From: Ancistrus triradiatus | Taxonomy: Eukaryota; Chordata; Actinopteri; Siluriformes; Loricariidae | Assembly: GCA_025084515.1 (NCBI GenBank) | Contig: JAJAGP010000861.1 | Coordinates: 186,001-250,000, forward strand | Direction of reading: 5' to 3' | Length of the DNA: 64,000 nt | Shown here: in pieces, positions 35,629 to 47,705 of the stretch | Layout: every line of letters starts with the position of its first letter | How positions within the stretch are numbered: the first letter of the stretch is position 1 | Position numbers and translations under genes: made by a program | The notes under the pieces: generated by a model | The model's input: the letters and a program-made list of their open reading frames with translations, nothing else | Databases searched by the model: none | Told to the model about the DNA's origin: nothing

Positions 35629-36165
35629 ACCTATCAACCATAACGTTAAAACCACCGGCTAATATAAATAGCATACTGTATGTTGTCTTTTAAATGCCCA
35701 TATGCAGGTCAAAAAGCAACATCTCGCGAGTTTCATGCTCCGTGCTGGTCCAAGTTGGTTTACAATGGTTAGTGCTGGTCTGGTGCTGGCTTAGCTGGTG
35801 AGCTCACATGGTTTTGCAGGGTATACTGGCAAAGCTGGTTTATCAGCATACTACTGCCCAAAACGCAGTATATGCTGCCCTTGCTCAGCAATGGTTGGAG
35901 GAACATGAAAAGGAGTTCAGGATGGCCTCCAAATTCCCCAGATCTCAATCAGATTGAGCACTTGCAGGAGAAACTGGACAAACTAGCCTGATCTATGGAA
36001 GACTCATCTCAAACCTTACAGGTTTTGAAGGATCTGCTGCTAATTTCTTGGTGCCAGATAGCACAGGACACCTTCAGAGGTCTTGATGGGTCTTGAAGGT
36101 TTGCCGACTCAAGGCGGACCTACACACTATTCGACATGTGGTTTTAATGTTATGGCTTATTTAAA
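35629..36165. mobile_element. Tc1-type MITE (family H)
   Basis: Left end caaccataacgttaaaacca, right end the inverse (tggttttaatgttatggctt). The 3' inner part is transposase-derived; the 5' inner part is a gctggt-rich low-complexity stretch. Starts about 400 bp upstream of the inferred ywhaq start. Confidence 0.7.
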
Positions 36166-36179
36166 TAACCAATACTATA

Positions 36180-36440
36180 TTCTTGGTCACTTGGGTGGTG
36201 CAGTGGTCCAATATGCTAGTCACTGCAGGGACTTGAGTTTGAGTCGTGGTGGTGCCTTCCGGCTGGGTCGGCATCACATGTCACATTGGTTGAGTCTGAG
36301 GCAGGGGAGACCAGTCATGGGATTGTCCTCTGACGCTGCAACTGTGAACCCTACTAATGACAGGCGTTCCATCCAGAGCATGCTTACACCTGTGCCCTGT
36401 GTGCTTAGGAATGGTCACCCGAGTCCTAACAACCTTGACC
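36180..36440 (+). mobile_element. Second SINE-like repeat (different tRNA head)
   Basis: gggtggtgcagtggtccaat followed by gagtttgagtcgt (box-B-like) and a GC-rich body. Frames of 65-124 codons over it are shadows. Confidence 0.5.
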
Positions 36441-36544
36441 AGGAAACTCTGTGTTAAAACGTTTCTTTTTTTTAATCTTACATACATGCTTAAGAATTTT
36501 GTATTCATTTCACTACAATGTTGTTGTTGCAGTCATAGGAAGGC

Positions 36545-36745
36545 AGTCATATGAAGAGATGAACTTGGTCGGCCACAATGCTTTGGTAAGCCCTACTGTC
36601 CAGACGTCCATCCATGGGTGCGCCAAGAAAACATTCTCCACACCATTACTCCACCTCCATTTGCCTCAACTGTTGACACCTGACACTTCTGACCATTGTC
36701 GTCAACGGGTTGTGTAAGGGCAGATGTCTCTAATAAAGTGACCAC
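36545..36745. mobile_element. Tc1-like fragment
   Basis: Shares aaacattctccacaccat and gttgacacctgaca with 18335-18420, and ends tctaataaagtgaccactca, a degenerate terminal repeat. Confidence 0.5.
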
Positions 36746-36779
36746 TCAGTCCCTGACACCTGTGGATGAATGTTTGGAC

Positions 36780-37165
36780 AGTAGGGTTTACCTAAGCACT
36801 GTGGCTGACTAAGTTCATCCCTTCATGGCACCTGTTTACCCTATGGCAGAAGAACACTTTCAGCAGGACAGAGCACCATGCCACAAGGGTTGTATAGTTA
36901 TGAATTGGTTCCAGGAAACAAGACAGCTAGTTTTTCTTGCTTCCCTGGCAGTCCCAAGGTCTTAATCCTATTGAGCATCTCTGGGACAAAGTAGAACGGA
37001 CTGTTCAGAGCATGCAAGTACCTCTATCTAATTTGCTCCAACTGTGAATATCTATTCTGTCCACAAGGGTCAATATTTCAACATACATGGAATCTATGCT
37101 AAAGGCCAAAGGAGGTACAATGTGCTACTAGATGGGTGTCTCTTATAAAGTGGCCATTGAGTGTA
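36780..37165 (+). mobile_element. Tc1-like transposase 3' end
   Basis: Plus strand: cagcaggacagagcaccatg (second catalytic Asp region, QQDRAPC), cctattgagcatctctggga (NPIEHLWD with catalytic Glu) and the end taaagtggccattgagtgta. No intact frame. Confidence 0.75.
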
Positions 37166-37915
37166 TCTCAGGTGTCAGGTATCAAAGGTGTCATGTCACT
37201 GAAGACAATGAAAGTTTAGGCATTTTGCCATTTAGGGACAGTGATAAAGACAGGGTAGGGTAGGGTAACCCACTGAGGAATCCATATGCCCTGATCAGGA
37301 TATAATACTTATTATTTAATACTGATCTTATCAACCAACAAGGACACTCCTACTGCCCTAAACTGCTCCAGACAAAAAGATAACCACAACTCCTACTTCT
37401 ATTAATAGACCAAAGTCGGTCAGTTATGTCATACTGTTAAGATAAGATGCATACCAAATCAGTTGAATGGTTCATAACAAAAAAAAAAAACAGTAATTTA
37501 AAAAACCAAGACATTTCATTGTGATGTCAAGCTTCTGACCGCTACTGTAGATACAGTACCATCTGTTAATTAGCATTGTTGAGGCTAGAGCTCTATAATC
37601 AAGTATATTGAACACTATGTGGACGAATACTTACTTTACATACTATAATTTTGATGCTACCCTTCACTCCACTTCAAATACTTCACACCACTTGTGGTTG
37701 CATGGTTCAAAGAAGATAAAGGAAATGAAAGGCTAAGACAAGACACAGATTAAAAAAGAACAAAACGAAAACATCCTCAGAGACACAACCATTTGTCACT
37801 GAACCCTACCTTTACCACATTCTGTACATGCTCAGTACATGTACATACTTCTGAATATACTTTTGTACCTGACTATTCTTGTCAGGGTTGCAGGGAGGGT
37901 CTGGAGTCTAAGCCT
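37166..37915. other. No gene or repeat recognised
   Basis: AT-rich; only short chance frames. Confidence 0.5.
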
Positions 37916-37917
37916 TT

Positions 37918-38095
37918 CTGTGGACTGTGGTAGCCTAGTAGTTATGTTACTGGACTATGGGTTCAAATCCAGCCTCTTCCAAGATGCCACTGTTGGGTCC
38001 TTGGGCAAGAGGGGGAGTGGGAACAATAGTGCTTAACTCACAATTGCTTGGATTTGAACAGTGATAAGTTGCTCTGGACAAGGGTGTCTGCTAAA
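37918..38095 (+). mobile_element. tRNA-derived SINE (copy 5), rearranged
   Basis: Head gtggactgtggtagcctagt and box B ggttcaaatcc are present. The middle has an unusual aagagggggagtgggaacaa insert. The tail is degenerate. Confidence 0.7.
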
Positions 38096-38998
38096 ATTCC
38101 TAGATATAGATGTAGAACCTGGATTTCGCTGCATCTGGGATTAGAATCCAGGGCCTCTTTAACTGTCGTTTCCAAGCCAATAGCTTCACATGTGTGTCTA
38201 AAAAATCTGATTTGTCTGACACATTTAGTTTTCTGTTGTCAAAGTGAGAATTTATTTGTACATACATGTAATTGTGAAACTGACAGCTAATATCTGGCAG
38301 GATATGAACTCAAACCATTCTGAAACATAGACCGAAAACTGGTGGCTATTCATTTCAGATCTCACTTGACCTATGAGGAGTTGAGGAAAACTGCATAAGA
38401 GTTACTGGTTGTCAGGCCGATGTGTACTGGGAGCAGCCCATAAGCTACATCATCCTACAGGGCTCCCTTCTGACCCTTTCTCTTTCCACAGCAGGCTGCT
38501 TAATTACAGCCTGCTGTGCTTCTCATATATAAACCCACCTTCCATTACACTTTCTTGCTGTCTCTAGTCGTACTTAAGGTGCACTAGGCAATCTGTATGA
38601 CGATTGGGTGCATTTGATTCCCACAGTGGGGTTGAACTGTGCTTTGAGCATGCTTGAAGAGGTGGGTTTGGGTGCAGTTCATTGGACTTGGGAATGGTCC
38701 ACAAGTAGTTTGGATTGCAGACATGCCCGAGTGTGGTGCACAGCCTCAGATGCCTCTGTAAATATGTTCTTATGTGTGCAGCATAAAAAGTCAGAAAGTG
38801 TCGCATTGCATAATCAATTGATTTATTATAAGGCATAAGAGAGGGCTGTGTGTTGGTGCACCCAAAACTAGTCCAAAAAATCCACAAAAAAGTGCAACCA
38901 TCAAGTCCATTGTGCTGTGCAAGAGAATCTTTAATGTATCGTGATGACGTAAGTGGGCTTGGGTGCACAACGTTTGAAGCACAATGTGAGTGCAGACC

Positions 38999-39030
38999 AG
39001 CGGGGAGTGGGGAGTGGGGAGTGGGGAGTG
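38999..39030. repeat. GGGGAGT tandem repeat, four units
   Basis: Four head-to-tail copies of a 7-base G-rich unit. The G runs could form a quadruplex on the plus strand. Confidence 0.9.
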
Positions 39031-39269
39031 GCAACTGTCGTGCTCTGGCACAATTCAAGGCATCTGGGCTCCCGATGAGTACGCCTTTACTCTGTCATAT
39101 TGTTCCTGTTCCTGGCTCCTGTTGCTCATATTCAAGGTTTGTCTGTTCCTGTTTCATGTATTTTATCCGGTCTTGTGCTGTGTGCTCTGATCTTTGTTTC
39201 CTGTACTGTGTGCTTAGGTTTTTCTGTGTAGAGTTTAGTGCTGTATGTGTCTGTATTTAGGCAGACATG

Positions 39270-40198
39270 ACCAAGACACCCTGTTGAAGTTCAAACCGAG
39301 CATCAGAATGGGGAAGAAATGCAGTTTAAGTGACTTCGAACTTCGAACGTGGCTGTTGGTGCTAGACGGGCTGGTCTACTTGTATTTTCATGCACAGACA
39401 TCTCTAGGGATTACAAAATGGTCCTAAAAAGTGAAAATATCCAATGAGTGACAGTTATCTTGGTAAAAATGCTTTGTTGATGCCAGAGATCCGAGGAGAA
39501 TCAGATGGCATTTTTGAGCTGATAGAAAAGCAACAGTAACCAAAGTAACCACTTGTTAAAACCAAGGTATGCAGAAGAGCATCTCTGGATGCTCAACACA
39601 TCAATCCTTGAAGCATATGAGCTACAGCAGCAGAAGACCACACCGGGTGCCACTCCTGTTAGCTAAGAACAGGCAGCTGAGGTTACAGTTTTCCACAGGC
39701 TCACCAAAATTGGTCAATAGAAGATTGGAAAAAACGTTGCCTGGTCTGATGAGTCTCTATTTTTGCCGTGACATTCAGATAATAGGGTCAGAATTTGGCA
39801 TAAACTACATGAAAGCATGGTTCCATCCTGGTTTATGTAGACAGTTCAGGCTGCTGCTGGTAATGTAATGATGTGGGGGATATGTTCACAAATCAGTATT
39901 GTTGCTGACCATGTCCATCCCTTTATGACTAAAGTGTACCATCGTCTGATTAGTTCACTGTATACAAATGGCCTCCACGGTCATCAGATCTTAATCCTGT
40001 AGAGAACCTAGTGCTTGAGATGTGGTGGAAAAGGAGATTGGCATCATGGATGTGCAGTCGACAAAACTGTAGCAAACGCATGATGCTATCATGTCAATAT
40101 GAGCAAAGAATTAAAGCAGCTCTGAAGGCAAAAGAGTGTTCAACCTGGTACTAGCAAGGTGTCCCCAATGAAATGGCCGGTGAGTGTGTACTGAATGC
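39270..40198 (+). mobile_element. Tc1-like element (family D), degenerate
   Basis: Plus-strand start MGKKCSLSDFE, then SSRRPHRVPLLLAKNRQLRL and further fragments to the end gaaatggccggtgagtgtgt. Multiple deletions; the left terminal repeat is mostly missing. Confidence 0.85.
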
Positions 40199-40206
40199 AT
40201 TGGAAA

Positions 40207-40984
40207 GATGCAGTACTGCAATATTGATTAGACTTCTTGCGCTAAATCAGGACCCTTTTTCCACTTGCCAGATACTGTTACTGATAATGTAATTATCTGA
40301 CTAATGTAATGAACTTCACATAAAATGTATTGATTTTCCTATTAGCTGTAAGCTTTAAAACTGTAAAGTTTATGAATGTTTTGAATATTTTCTACCTGCA
40401 ATCTCATAAACAAATACTGTAAATCAGACAATGTGTAAAGTCAAAGCAATTTTATACAGAACACCTACAGACCCTGATCTGGAGCACCATAGACCCAGAC
40501 CTGTAACACGAGGAACTCTTAAGACTTGGAAAGGCCCTGGCAAGGCAGAAACTCAGGAGTACACTAATAGACAAATAACCAGTTCAACCCTGACCCAGAA
40601 TGGAACCCTGCTGGGAGCTGGCAACCAGACACAGAAAACCAAAACCTTTAAGACAGCAGAACAGGGTGGATTTGTCTTGTGAGGACATGACAAGGGATAC
40701 TTCGCAAGACAAACTCGAAAGGCAAATCAAACCTCACCTTGTCAGAGGATGAATATGATCCATAGTGGTTCACTGGTAGAGCACTGGTACAGGGTGCTGC
40801 TCTGTTCCACCGGGTTCTGTCTGTGTCCAAGGGTTTAGGGGGTTAAAGTGCACCCAGTAGAAAAATCAATACATTTTATGTGAAATTGATTACATTAGTC
40901 AGACTATCAGTAATAGAATCTGGCAAGTGGAAAAAGAGTCCTGATGTAGCACAAGAAGTCTAATCAATACAGCAATACTGCATC
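40207..40984. mobile_element. Fold-back / long-TIR MITE with about 130-bp inverted repeats
   Basis: Left arm 40207-40337 and right arm 40862-40984 are inverted copies with roughly 85-90 percent identity by eye (both contain gattagacttcttg and aaaatgtattgatttt). About 520 bases lie between them, including an 83-codon frame with no recognisable product. It abuts the family D Tc1 copy. Confidence 0.8.
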
Positions 40985-42605
40985 TCAGCACTGTGTTCTG
41001 TATAGGTAATCACCTTGAGCCCACTAAAAATAATTCACACATTCTTCTCACATGAACACACAAAGACACCTTCTACTGTTTTTCATACAGCCCACGACAG
41101 CACACCTCTCAGATGCCTGACGCAGTGGTGTCCTCATTTCCTCAGTTCCTGGACTTTCCCTACCCGAATAGAGCCATGTATACCAAAATATTGTGTTCTG
41201 TCTTGGGTCAGGGTTGAATTCCAGTTCTGTCTTTCTCTGTGATCCTGATTTCTGCCTCAGCAGGTTTCTTTTGAGTTTCAGACTACCTCGCAATACAGGG
41301 CTGGGTCTGTTGCCTGCTAGACCAGGGGTGCCCCGTGTCACCAGGCTTGATCTCTGCCTCTGGTTAGTAGGTGGATTTTGCATGTTCTTTGTGGATTTCC
41401 TTTGGGTACTTTGTTTTCATCCTACAGGTAACACGTTTGAGGGCCATGAACTTCATGAACTCATGATGAAGCAATGCTTAACATTCATGTTCTACCTTAA
41501 TTTTGATATATACATTATGAATTAATATATTGCTCCTGCATGAAGGCAAGCATGAGACATGTTCACTTTATTTATGACTCATGATGTATGATGTCTATGA
41601 ATTAATGATTACTCACTGCATGAATTAATGCTATTTCATATACCCTTACCTTCCTACATCCAAAAAACATTCAGATAGCTATCATCGTCAAACTTACCCT
41701 TAGTGTAAAACAGTGAAAGTGTGACTAAGTTTCTGTAATACCACAACCATAATTAGCATAAAAGGGTTACTACAGAGAAAGAAATGAATGTTAGGGAGAT
41801 ACCGTCATCCCTCCATCCCTAGATAAGTACACTTGTGTTTCTTTTGAACCAGAGTTCGCGATCAGTCACGATTTCATCAACAGAGTTTGGAGCTGACTCG
41901 ATATACACATCTGAAGTGACACATCCCAAACTTAGTATAAATAAAGTGCATGAAAAAATAGATTTACTGTATGTATAACTCCTATGTATGATACACTGTG
42001 TGCACATATAAATGTATAAATGTATAAAAACACGTACAAAAGTCCCTTTAACCATTTTGGTTTAACCGCTGAAGTGGTTTGTTTGTTTATATAACTCCAT
42101 TTAGGTGGCATTTTTGAACGTCTATCCCTGTAGAACACAGTGTACAGTCATAAGTGTGCCATGGGTGGGCCACCAGTCCATCACAGTATATAAAATACTG
42201 AGCAAAAGTCTTAGGACAACATTAGATTAGATATACAGTGGTGTGAAAAAGTATTTGCCCCCTTTCTGATGTCCTATTTTTTTCCATATGTGCCACACTT
42301 AAGTGTTTCAGAACATCAAACAAATTAAAATATTAGTCAAAGACAACACAAGTAAATGCAAAATGCAGTTTTTAAGTGAACGTGTTTATTATTAAGGGAG
42401 AAAAAAATCCAAACCTACATGGCCCTGTGTGAAAAAGTGATTGCCCCCCCTTGTTAAAACATAACATAACATAACTATGGTTTATCACAACTGAGTTCAC
42501 TGTCTCTAGCCACACCCAGGCCTGATTATTGCCACATCTGTTCTCAGTCAGGACATCACTTAAATGAAGTGAAGTACACCAAAAGATCCTTAAAAGCTAC
42601 ACATC

Positions 42606-43798
42606 ATGCCGAGATCCAAAGAAATTCAGGAACAATTGAGAAAAAAGTAATTGAGATCAGTCTGGAAAGGGTTTTAAAGCCATTTCTAAAGCTTTGGGAC
42701 TCCAGCGAACCACAGTGAGAGCCGTTATCCACAAATGGCGAAGACATGGAACAGTGGTGAACCTTCCCAAGAGTGGCCAGCCGAATAAAATTACCCCAAG
42801 AGCGCAGTGACGACTCATCCAAGAGGTCACAAAAGACCCCACAACAACATCCAAAGAACTGCAGGCCTCACTTGCCTCAGTTAACCTCCTGAGACCTCGC
42901 GTCCCCACATGAGGACATGGCGTTATGGGTTTGCTGCTCCTCGTACTTCATTCTGCTTAACTCAGTCCTCATTTGAAGACATTCTTGAGCAATTCACAAA
43001 AACAAAAATACCTCCTGTTCAAAAAATACCTCCTGTGCTCAGTTTTTCAGTTTTTAGGAAGTCTCAAGAGGTTAAGGAAGTCTCAAGAGGTTAAGGTCAT
43101 TGTTCATGCCTCCACCGTAAGAAAATGACCTGCATGGCAGAGGTCCAAGATGAAAACCACTGCTAAGCAAAAATAACTTTTAAACTCATCGAACACATCT
43201 TGATGATCACCAAGATTGGGAAAACATTCTAAGGACTGATGAGACAAAAGTTGAACTCTTTTGAAGGTGTGTGTCCCATTACATCTGGCGTAAAAGTAAT
43301 ACAGCATTTCAGAAAAAGAACATTATACCAACAGTTAAATATGGTGGTGGTAGTGTGATGGTCTGGGGCTGTATTGTTGCTTCAGGACCTGGAAGACTTG
43401 CTGTGATAAATGGAACTATGAATTCTGCTGTCTACCAAAAAATCCTGAAGGAGAATGTCCGGCCATCTGTTCGTGACCTCAAGCTGAAATGAACTTGGGT
43501 TCTGCAGCAGGACAATGATCCAAAACACACCAGCAAGTACACCTCTGAATGGCTGAAGCAAAACAAAATGAAGACTTTGGAGAGGCCTAGTCAAAGTCCT
43601 GACATGAATCCTATTGAGATGCTGTGGCATGACCTTAAAAAGGCCGTTCATGCTTGAAAACCCTCCAATGTGGCTGAATTACAACAATTCTGCAAAGATG
43701 AGTGGCCAAAATTCCTCCACAACGCTGTAAAAGACTCATTGAAAGTTATTGAAAATGCTTGGTTGCAGTTGTTGCTGCCCAACCAGTTATTGGGTTAG
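42606..43798 (+). pseudogene. Tc1 transposase pseudogene (DD34E)
   Basis: It starts MPRSKEIQEQLRKK and shifts frame at a short A run. It continues with a helix-turn-helix (FKAISKALGLQRTTVRAVIH) and a GRP-type hinge, is interrupted by a MITE, then resumes. The triad regions survive in pieces: TDETKVEL (first Asp, about 43238), LQQDNDPKHTS (second Asp, about 43508) and NPIEMLWHD (Glu, about 43615). The C-terminus is altered near 43780. Not active. Confidence 0.9.
42881..43094. mobile_element. piggyBac-like MITE inserted at TTAA, with duplicated end
   Basis: TTAA at 42881-42884, then cctcctgagac; at the far side gtctcaagagg then TTAA (43072-43075). The last 19 bases including TTAA are repeated (43057-43075 and 43076-43094). 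Removing it restores the Tc1 transposase frame LASVKV across a single TTAA, so the boundaries are firm. TTAA targeting is the hallmark of piggyBac-type elements. Confidence 0.82.
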
Positions 43799-44589
43799 GG
43801 GGCAATCACTTTTTTCACACAGGGCCATGTAGGTTTGGATTTTTTTTTCTCCCCTAATAATAAACACCTTCATTTAAAAACTTGATGTTCCGAAAAATAG
43901 GAAATCAGGAAGGGGGCAAACACTTTTTCACACCACTGTACCATTGTTTTAGCAATGGTATAATGACCATATATAATTATCTCTCAGTCTCTTCACTAAA
44001 ATATAATCAGAAAATGTATGCAAAACAATGTATGAATAAAACTGGAAAAATCATCTTCTTTAGGCTACAGTACTAATTATTCAATGTGGCATCCCCTTAC
44101 ACTTGAGTAATAGCAGCATCTGGCAGTTTCATCAGGATGCCAAGTTTACCCTCCTATAGTCTGAAGAAACTTGATCAGGAATGGTCTTTTTGGAAAGGCA
44201 AACAGGGGAAGGGGAACAGGGTAAGAAGACTAAGCTATCCTAAAGCCTCACAATGATTGGAATGAAGATCGGTGGAAATGAGTATTATGGAGTAACGAAT
44301 CCAAGTTTGAAAATTTGGATCCAATTTTAGACAATATTTTAAACAGTATGTGGTCATTGTAGTATTTGCTAAAACAACAAATTTAATGGTGACCTAAGAC
44401 TTCTTTTTTAAAGTCTCACAGTTGAGGGACTGACTGGGTGTCATAACATTTTGTACTTCTAATGCTGTCCTGAACCACCAATGGCTGTTTGGTTTACATA
44501 AGATAGCAAGGGTCTAAAACAAGACAGAAGTTAAAAAAGAACTAAAGCACAAGAGCCAGAGGCAGCCAATCAACATTTGTCTCATTCAC

Positions 44590-45970
44590 TATTAATTTAT
44601 CTCTACTATTTGTGGATGATTTTGTCCATCTGGCTTCGTCGTATGGAGGCCTCGAGCCTGCTTTTTGGTTGGAATGGTTTGCAGCCAGGCGTGAAGCGTT
44701 CGTATGTGGATCAGCAGCTCCAAGTCTGATGCCATGGTTATCTCCCGGAATAAGATGCTGTACTTAATTCAGGTAGGGGGTTAATGCCTACTCGGGTATC
44801 TTAGGGTGTTGTTCACGAGGGATGGGAAAAGGGATTGTAAGATATAGGTTGGGTGCAGCATCAGCAGTAATGCAATAGTTGTGACGAGGGAGCTGAGCCA
44901 TAAAGCAAGGCTCTCAGTTTACCAATCGGTCTACGCCCCCACTCTCACCTATGGTCATGAGCTATGGGTAATGATGGGCAAAGAACGAGATTGCAGATAC
45001 AGTGGATAAAATGAGCTTTATTTGCCAGGCTGCTGGCCATACTCTCCATGATGGGGTGAGCAGCTCAGGGTAGAACCACTCAGTGGAGCTCAGAGTAGAA
45101 CCATTCTTCCTTTGCATTGAGAGGAGCCAGTTGAGGGAGTTTGGGCATTTGATAAGAATACTTCCTGTACACCTCCCACTGGAGGTAGTCTAAACTCGTT
45201 ATCTCACCTACGTCTGTTTTATGGCTACTTTTGGCAAGAGGTGAATTTGGCGTCTTAACGAGGTTACAAAAAAATAAACAAAGTGACATTCATAATGTCA
45301 TAATGTGTTTTACTGAGCAGCCCGCATGATCATACAATCACATTTACAGTGTACATGTACAGTTTCTATTCATTTAGGCAATTTAGAAAAACAGTCCGTG
45401 ATTGATGATTGTTTCTGTGACGCGAAGCGCCAGCCTGGGATGAATAACAGAACAACAGCCACCATCTTGGTGATATAAATTACTTGTGTTGTTAGGTTCG
45501 AATAACACAAAAAAATACGATTTTTAAAAGGTTATTCCGACTACTACACATGCGCATCCCGCCTCTAAAAAGGGGCCGAGACTTGCCACCTCGTCTCCGA
45601 CACATTTACTAATATGCCGGCTAAACTTGCCAGGGTAGAATTTCATTACTGGCAATACATTTGTCATCTTTTAAGCTTGGCAAGGGTGAGATTGGAGGGA
45701 AATCCCTCCTGCCATCACAGGTGGCAAGAGATGACGTTGGCGAGATAATGAGGTCAGACTGTATTTCAGGCACAGCCAACTGAGAGGAGGCCCCAGGGTA
45801 GGTCCAGGGCCCGTCTGGAGAGATTATATCTCTCAACGAGATACAAGTTTGGAGTTGCTGGATATCTCCCAGGAGGGGCTGGTAGACGTTGTGGGGGACA
45901 GAGATGAATGGGCTTCTTTGCTTGCGCTGCTGCTACCGCGACCCTGAAATGGGTAAGCGGAAAAGAAGAT
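44590..45970 (+). mobile_element. Non-LTR retrotransposon (LINE) 3' part with a nested MITE
   Basis: Plus-strand pieces correspond to the C-terminal region of a fish LINE polyprotein: aagtctgatgccatggttatc, tacccccactctcacc..ggtcatgagctatgg (YTYGHELW-like) and gaggaggccccagggtaggt. It is split by the family F MITE at 45188-45761. Frames are broken. Confidence 0.75.
45188..45761. mobile_element. Unnamed MITE (family F) inserted in the LINE
   Basis: The left end (ta)gtctaaactcgttatctc and the complement of the right end cagtctgacctcattatctc form imperfect terminal inverted repeats of about 30 bases, with TA on both sides (45186-45187, 45762-45763). The LINE sequence is continuous across the removed segment. 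The second copy is 25694-26398. Confidence 0.8.
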
Positions 45971-47515
45971 GAGATTAGATGATTTGAGTATTAATTCACA
46001 TGGTGGTACTAGGTATGCACACTACAAATTAGATTCAGATTAGTCTCAGAAACACGAATGTGACCAAACAACATCCTTGCAAATCAAACCATGGATTCAA
46101 ACCACCCCAGTAATGCAAGCATGGCCTTAAATGGTAGCATTTACTGCTGATCTCACTTTGGCTTTCACTTTGTATAGACACAAAGGGTCACCTGATCTGC
46201 TGTGCATCAGAGTTAGGGTTAACTGCAGATCAGTTACAGGTTTGGAATGTTCCCTTGAGCTCTAATCCCCTCCCATTGTGCGGGGTAATGCCAGAAGATT
46301 TAACAGAGGCATATTAAAAGCAGTTCTCTGTCACTTTCTTCACTATTTTTAACCTAGACTTGATGTTGCATAATCTGCTTTGTTATATGCATTGTAGATA
46401 TTTTTCAAGCCTCAAATCTTCCTAACTTAGTTACAATCAAATCCCACCAACTAGCTGGGGGAGTGTATGTTATTGTATGACAGCAACAAACGTAAGATGC
46501 TTCCTCCACAGTGAGCCAACACATCTTTACATTCATACAACCTCATACAGCAGCATAAGGAGAGTGAATGAGAGTATTATCTACTGTCCTCTAAATACAG
46601 GAGAGAACATTGGGTGGAGGTTTATCCTTGGTTTATCCTTCCAACCCACATAAAAGTACTCCCATCCATAGATCCTGCATTCTACTGATCACTCAGGAAC
46701 GCAAGCTAAAGACATATTCAGTTCTTTCACAGTCCTATATAACAGTTTGGGGTGTAAGGAGGTTAAATCTCATACTTTGCCTCCTTTTTTTTTGTCTACA
46801 GTCATGTTATCTTAACTAGCTAGGATATTGGGCTCACGTTGCAATGAAAAGCAAGAACCCTCTCATAATTCCATTCAGCTACTTGGCTTCAACCATTCAG
46901 TAATCTAAAGCACCCATGGGAGGCTGTTGCTGTGTAAGATGTGTTGCTGTCTGCGGGGCTGAATTCTCCATGAACGCATTTATCTTGACTGAAGTGCTGC
47001 ATCTCTAGCGTTCTCAATAGTAGTAAAAAGACTTAATGTGAGAGGCAGTGTTTTGCAGCAGCTTAGTCAGGTTACAGGTGAGACAGTTAGCCACATGAGA
47101 GGGATTCAAGGAAGCCCAGTCAAACGAGACTTGGATCTGAAATTACTGACATCAGTAAATTTCATTCACCCATAAACCCCAACGAGGCTATAGATCGGGT
47201 GTGTAGCTATGGTGCAGGCAAGGCAGGACTGTAGGTCTGCCTCCCTCAAAGGCTAAGTAGAGAATGCAGAGACAACAGGAGCTTTTGCACCAGAGGAACT
47301 TTTTCATAGTTCACGTGTTCACACCACAGGAACTGGAGATGACTGTAGGTCTTAGAACACCGTGTATAGGGACCTTTTTAGGGTCCAGGCGCAAGCACCT
47401 GTGTTGAGCTCAACCGCCATTATTAAATATACTTGTACACCAGTAGCCAACAGATTTTCTTACTTAAAAGGAACAAAAACACAGCCAACTGGACTGACAG
47501 TGAAGTTCAGGTTTT
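45971..47515. other. No gene or repeat recognised
   Basis: Mixed unique-looking sequence. The 69-codon frame at 46610-46819 has no recognisable product. Confidence 0.45.
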
Positions 47516-47519
47516 ACTG

Positions 47520-47705
47520 AGCCTCTGGAGGAGTCTTGGTCCTCCCAAGGTTTCTTCCTTATAATGTTTAAGGATTTTTTTTTTTTGCCCTAGGCTTGCT
47601 CAATCTGGGATTGGCCATATAATTTAGAAGATAATCTGAAATTGTAAAGCTGCCTTGAGATAATGCTCCATTTTAAAAAGCGCTATATAAATAAATCTAA
47701 CTTTA
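47520..47705 (+). mobile_element. L2-type LINE 3' tail
   Basis: ggtcctcccaaggtttcttc, gccctaggcttgctcaatct, aagcgctatataaataaatc. Confidence 0.75.

Larger units (their letters stand above)
42236..43938 (+). mobile_element. Near full-length Tc1-like transposon (family B)
   Basis: 1.7 kb with terminal repeats starting cagtggtgtgaaaaagtatt and TA duplications at 42234-42235 and 43939-43940. It encodes a degenerate transposase on the plus strand and carries a TTAA-flanked MITE inside. Confidence 0.92.
42190..44410. mobile_element. Outer Tc1-type element carrying a nested Tc1 element
   Basis: The left end reads atactgagcaaaagtcttag near 42193-42214 and the right end is the inverse (gtgacctaagactt) near 44392-44405. 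The inner right half holds plus-strand transposase fragments (tggaatgaagatcgg..tggagtaacgaatcc, WND..WSNESKFE-like). The inner element at 42236-43938 interrupts it close to its left end. Confidence 0.65.

Noticed and set aside
38564..39058. 164-codon minus-strand frame with proline/histidine-rich start
   Set aside because: Covers the GGGGAGT tandem repeat and anonymous sequence; several overlapping frames on both strands are equally long, with no recognisable domain.
41048..41525. Two overlapping frames of 110-111 codons on opposite strands
   Set aside because: No recognisable product; the region resembles repeat-derived sequence (tctgtctttctctgtgatcc..) rather than exons.
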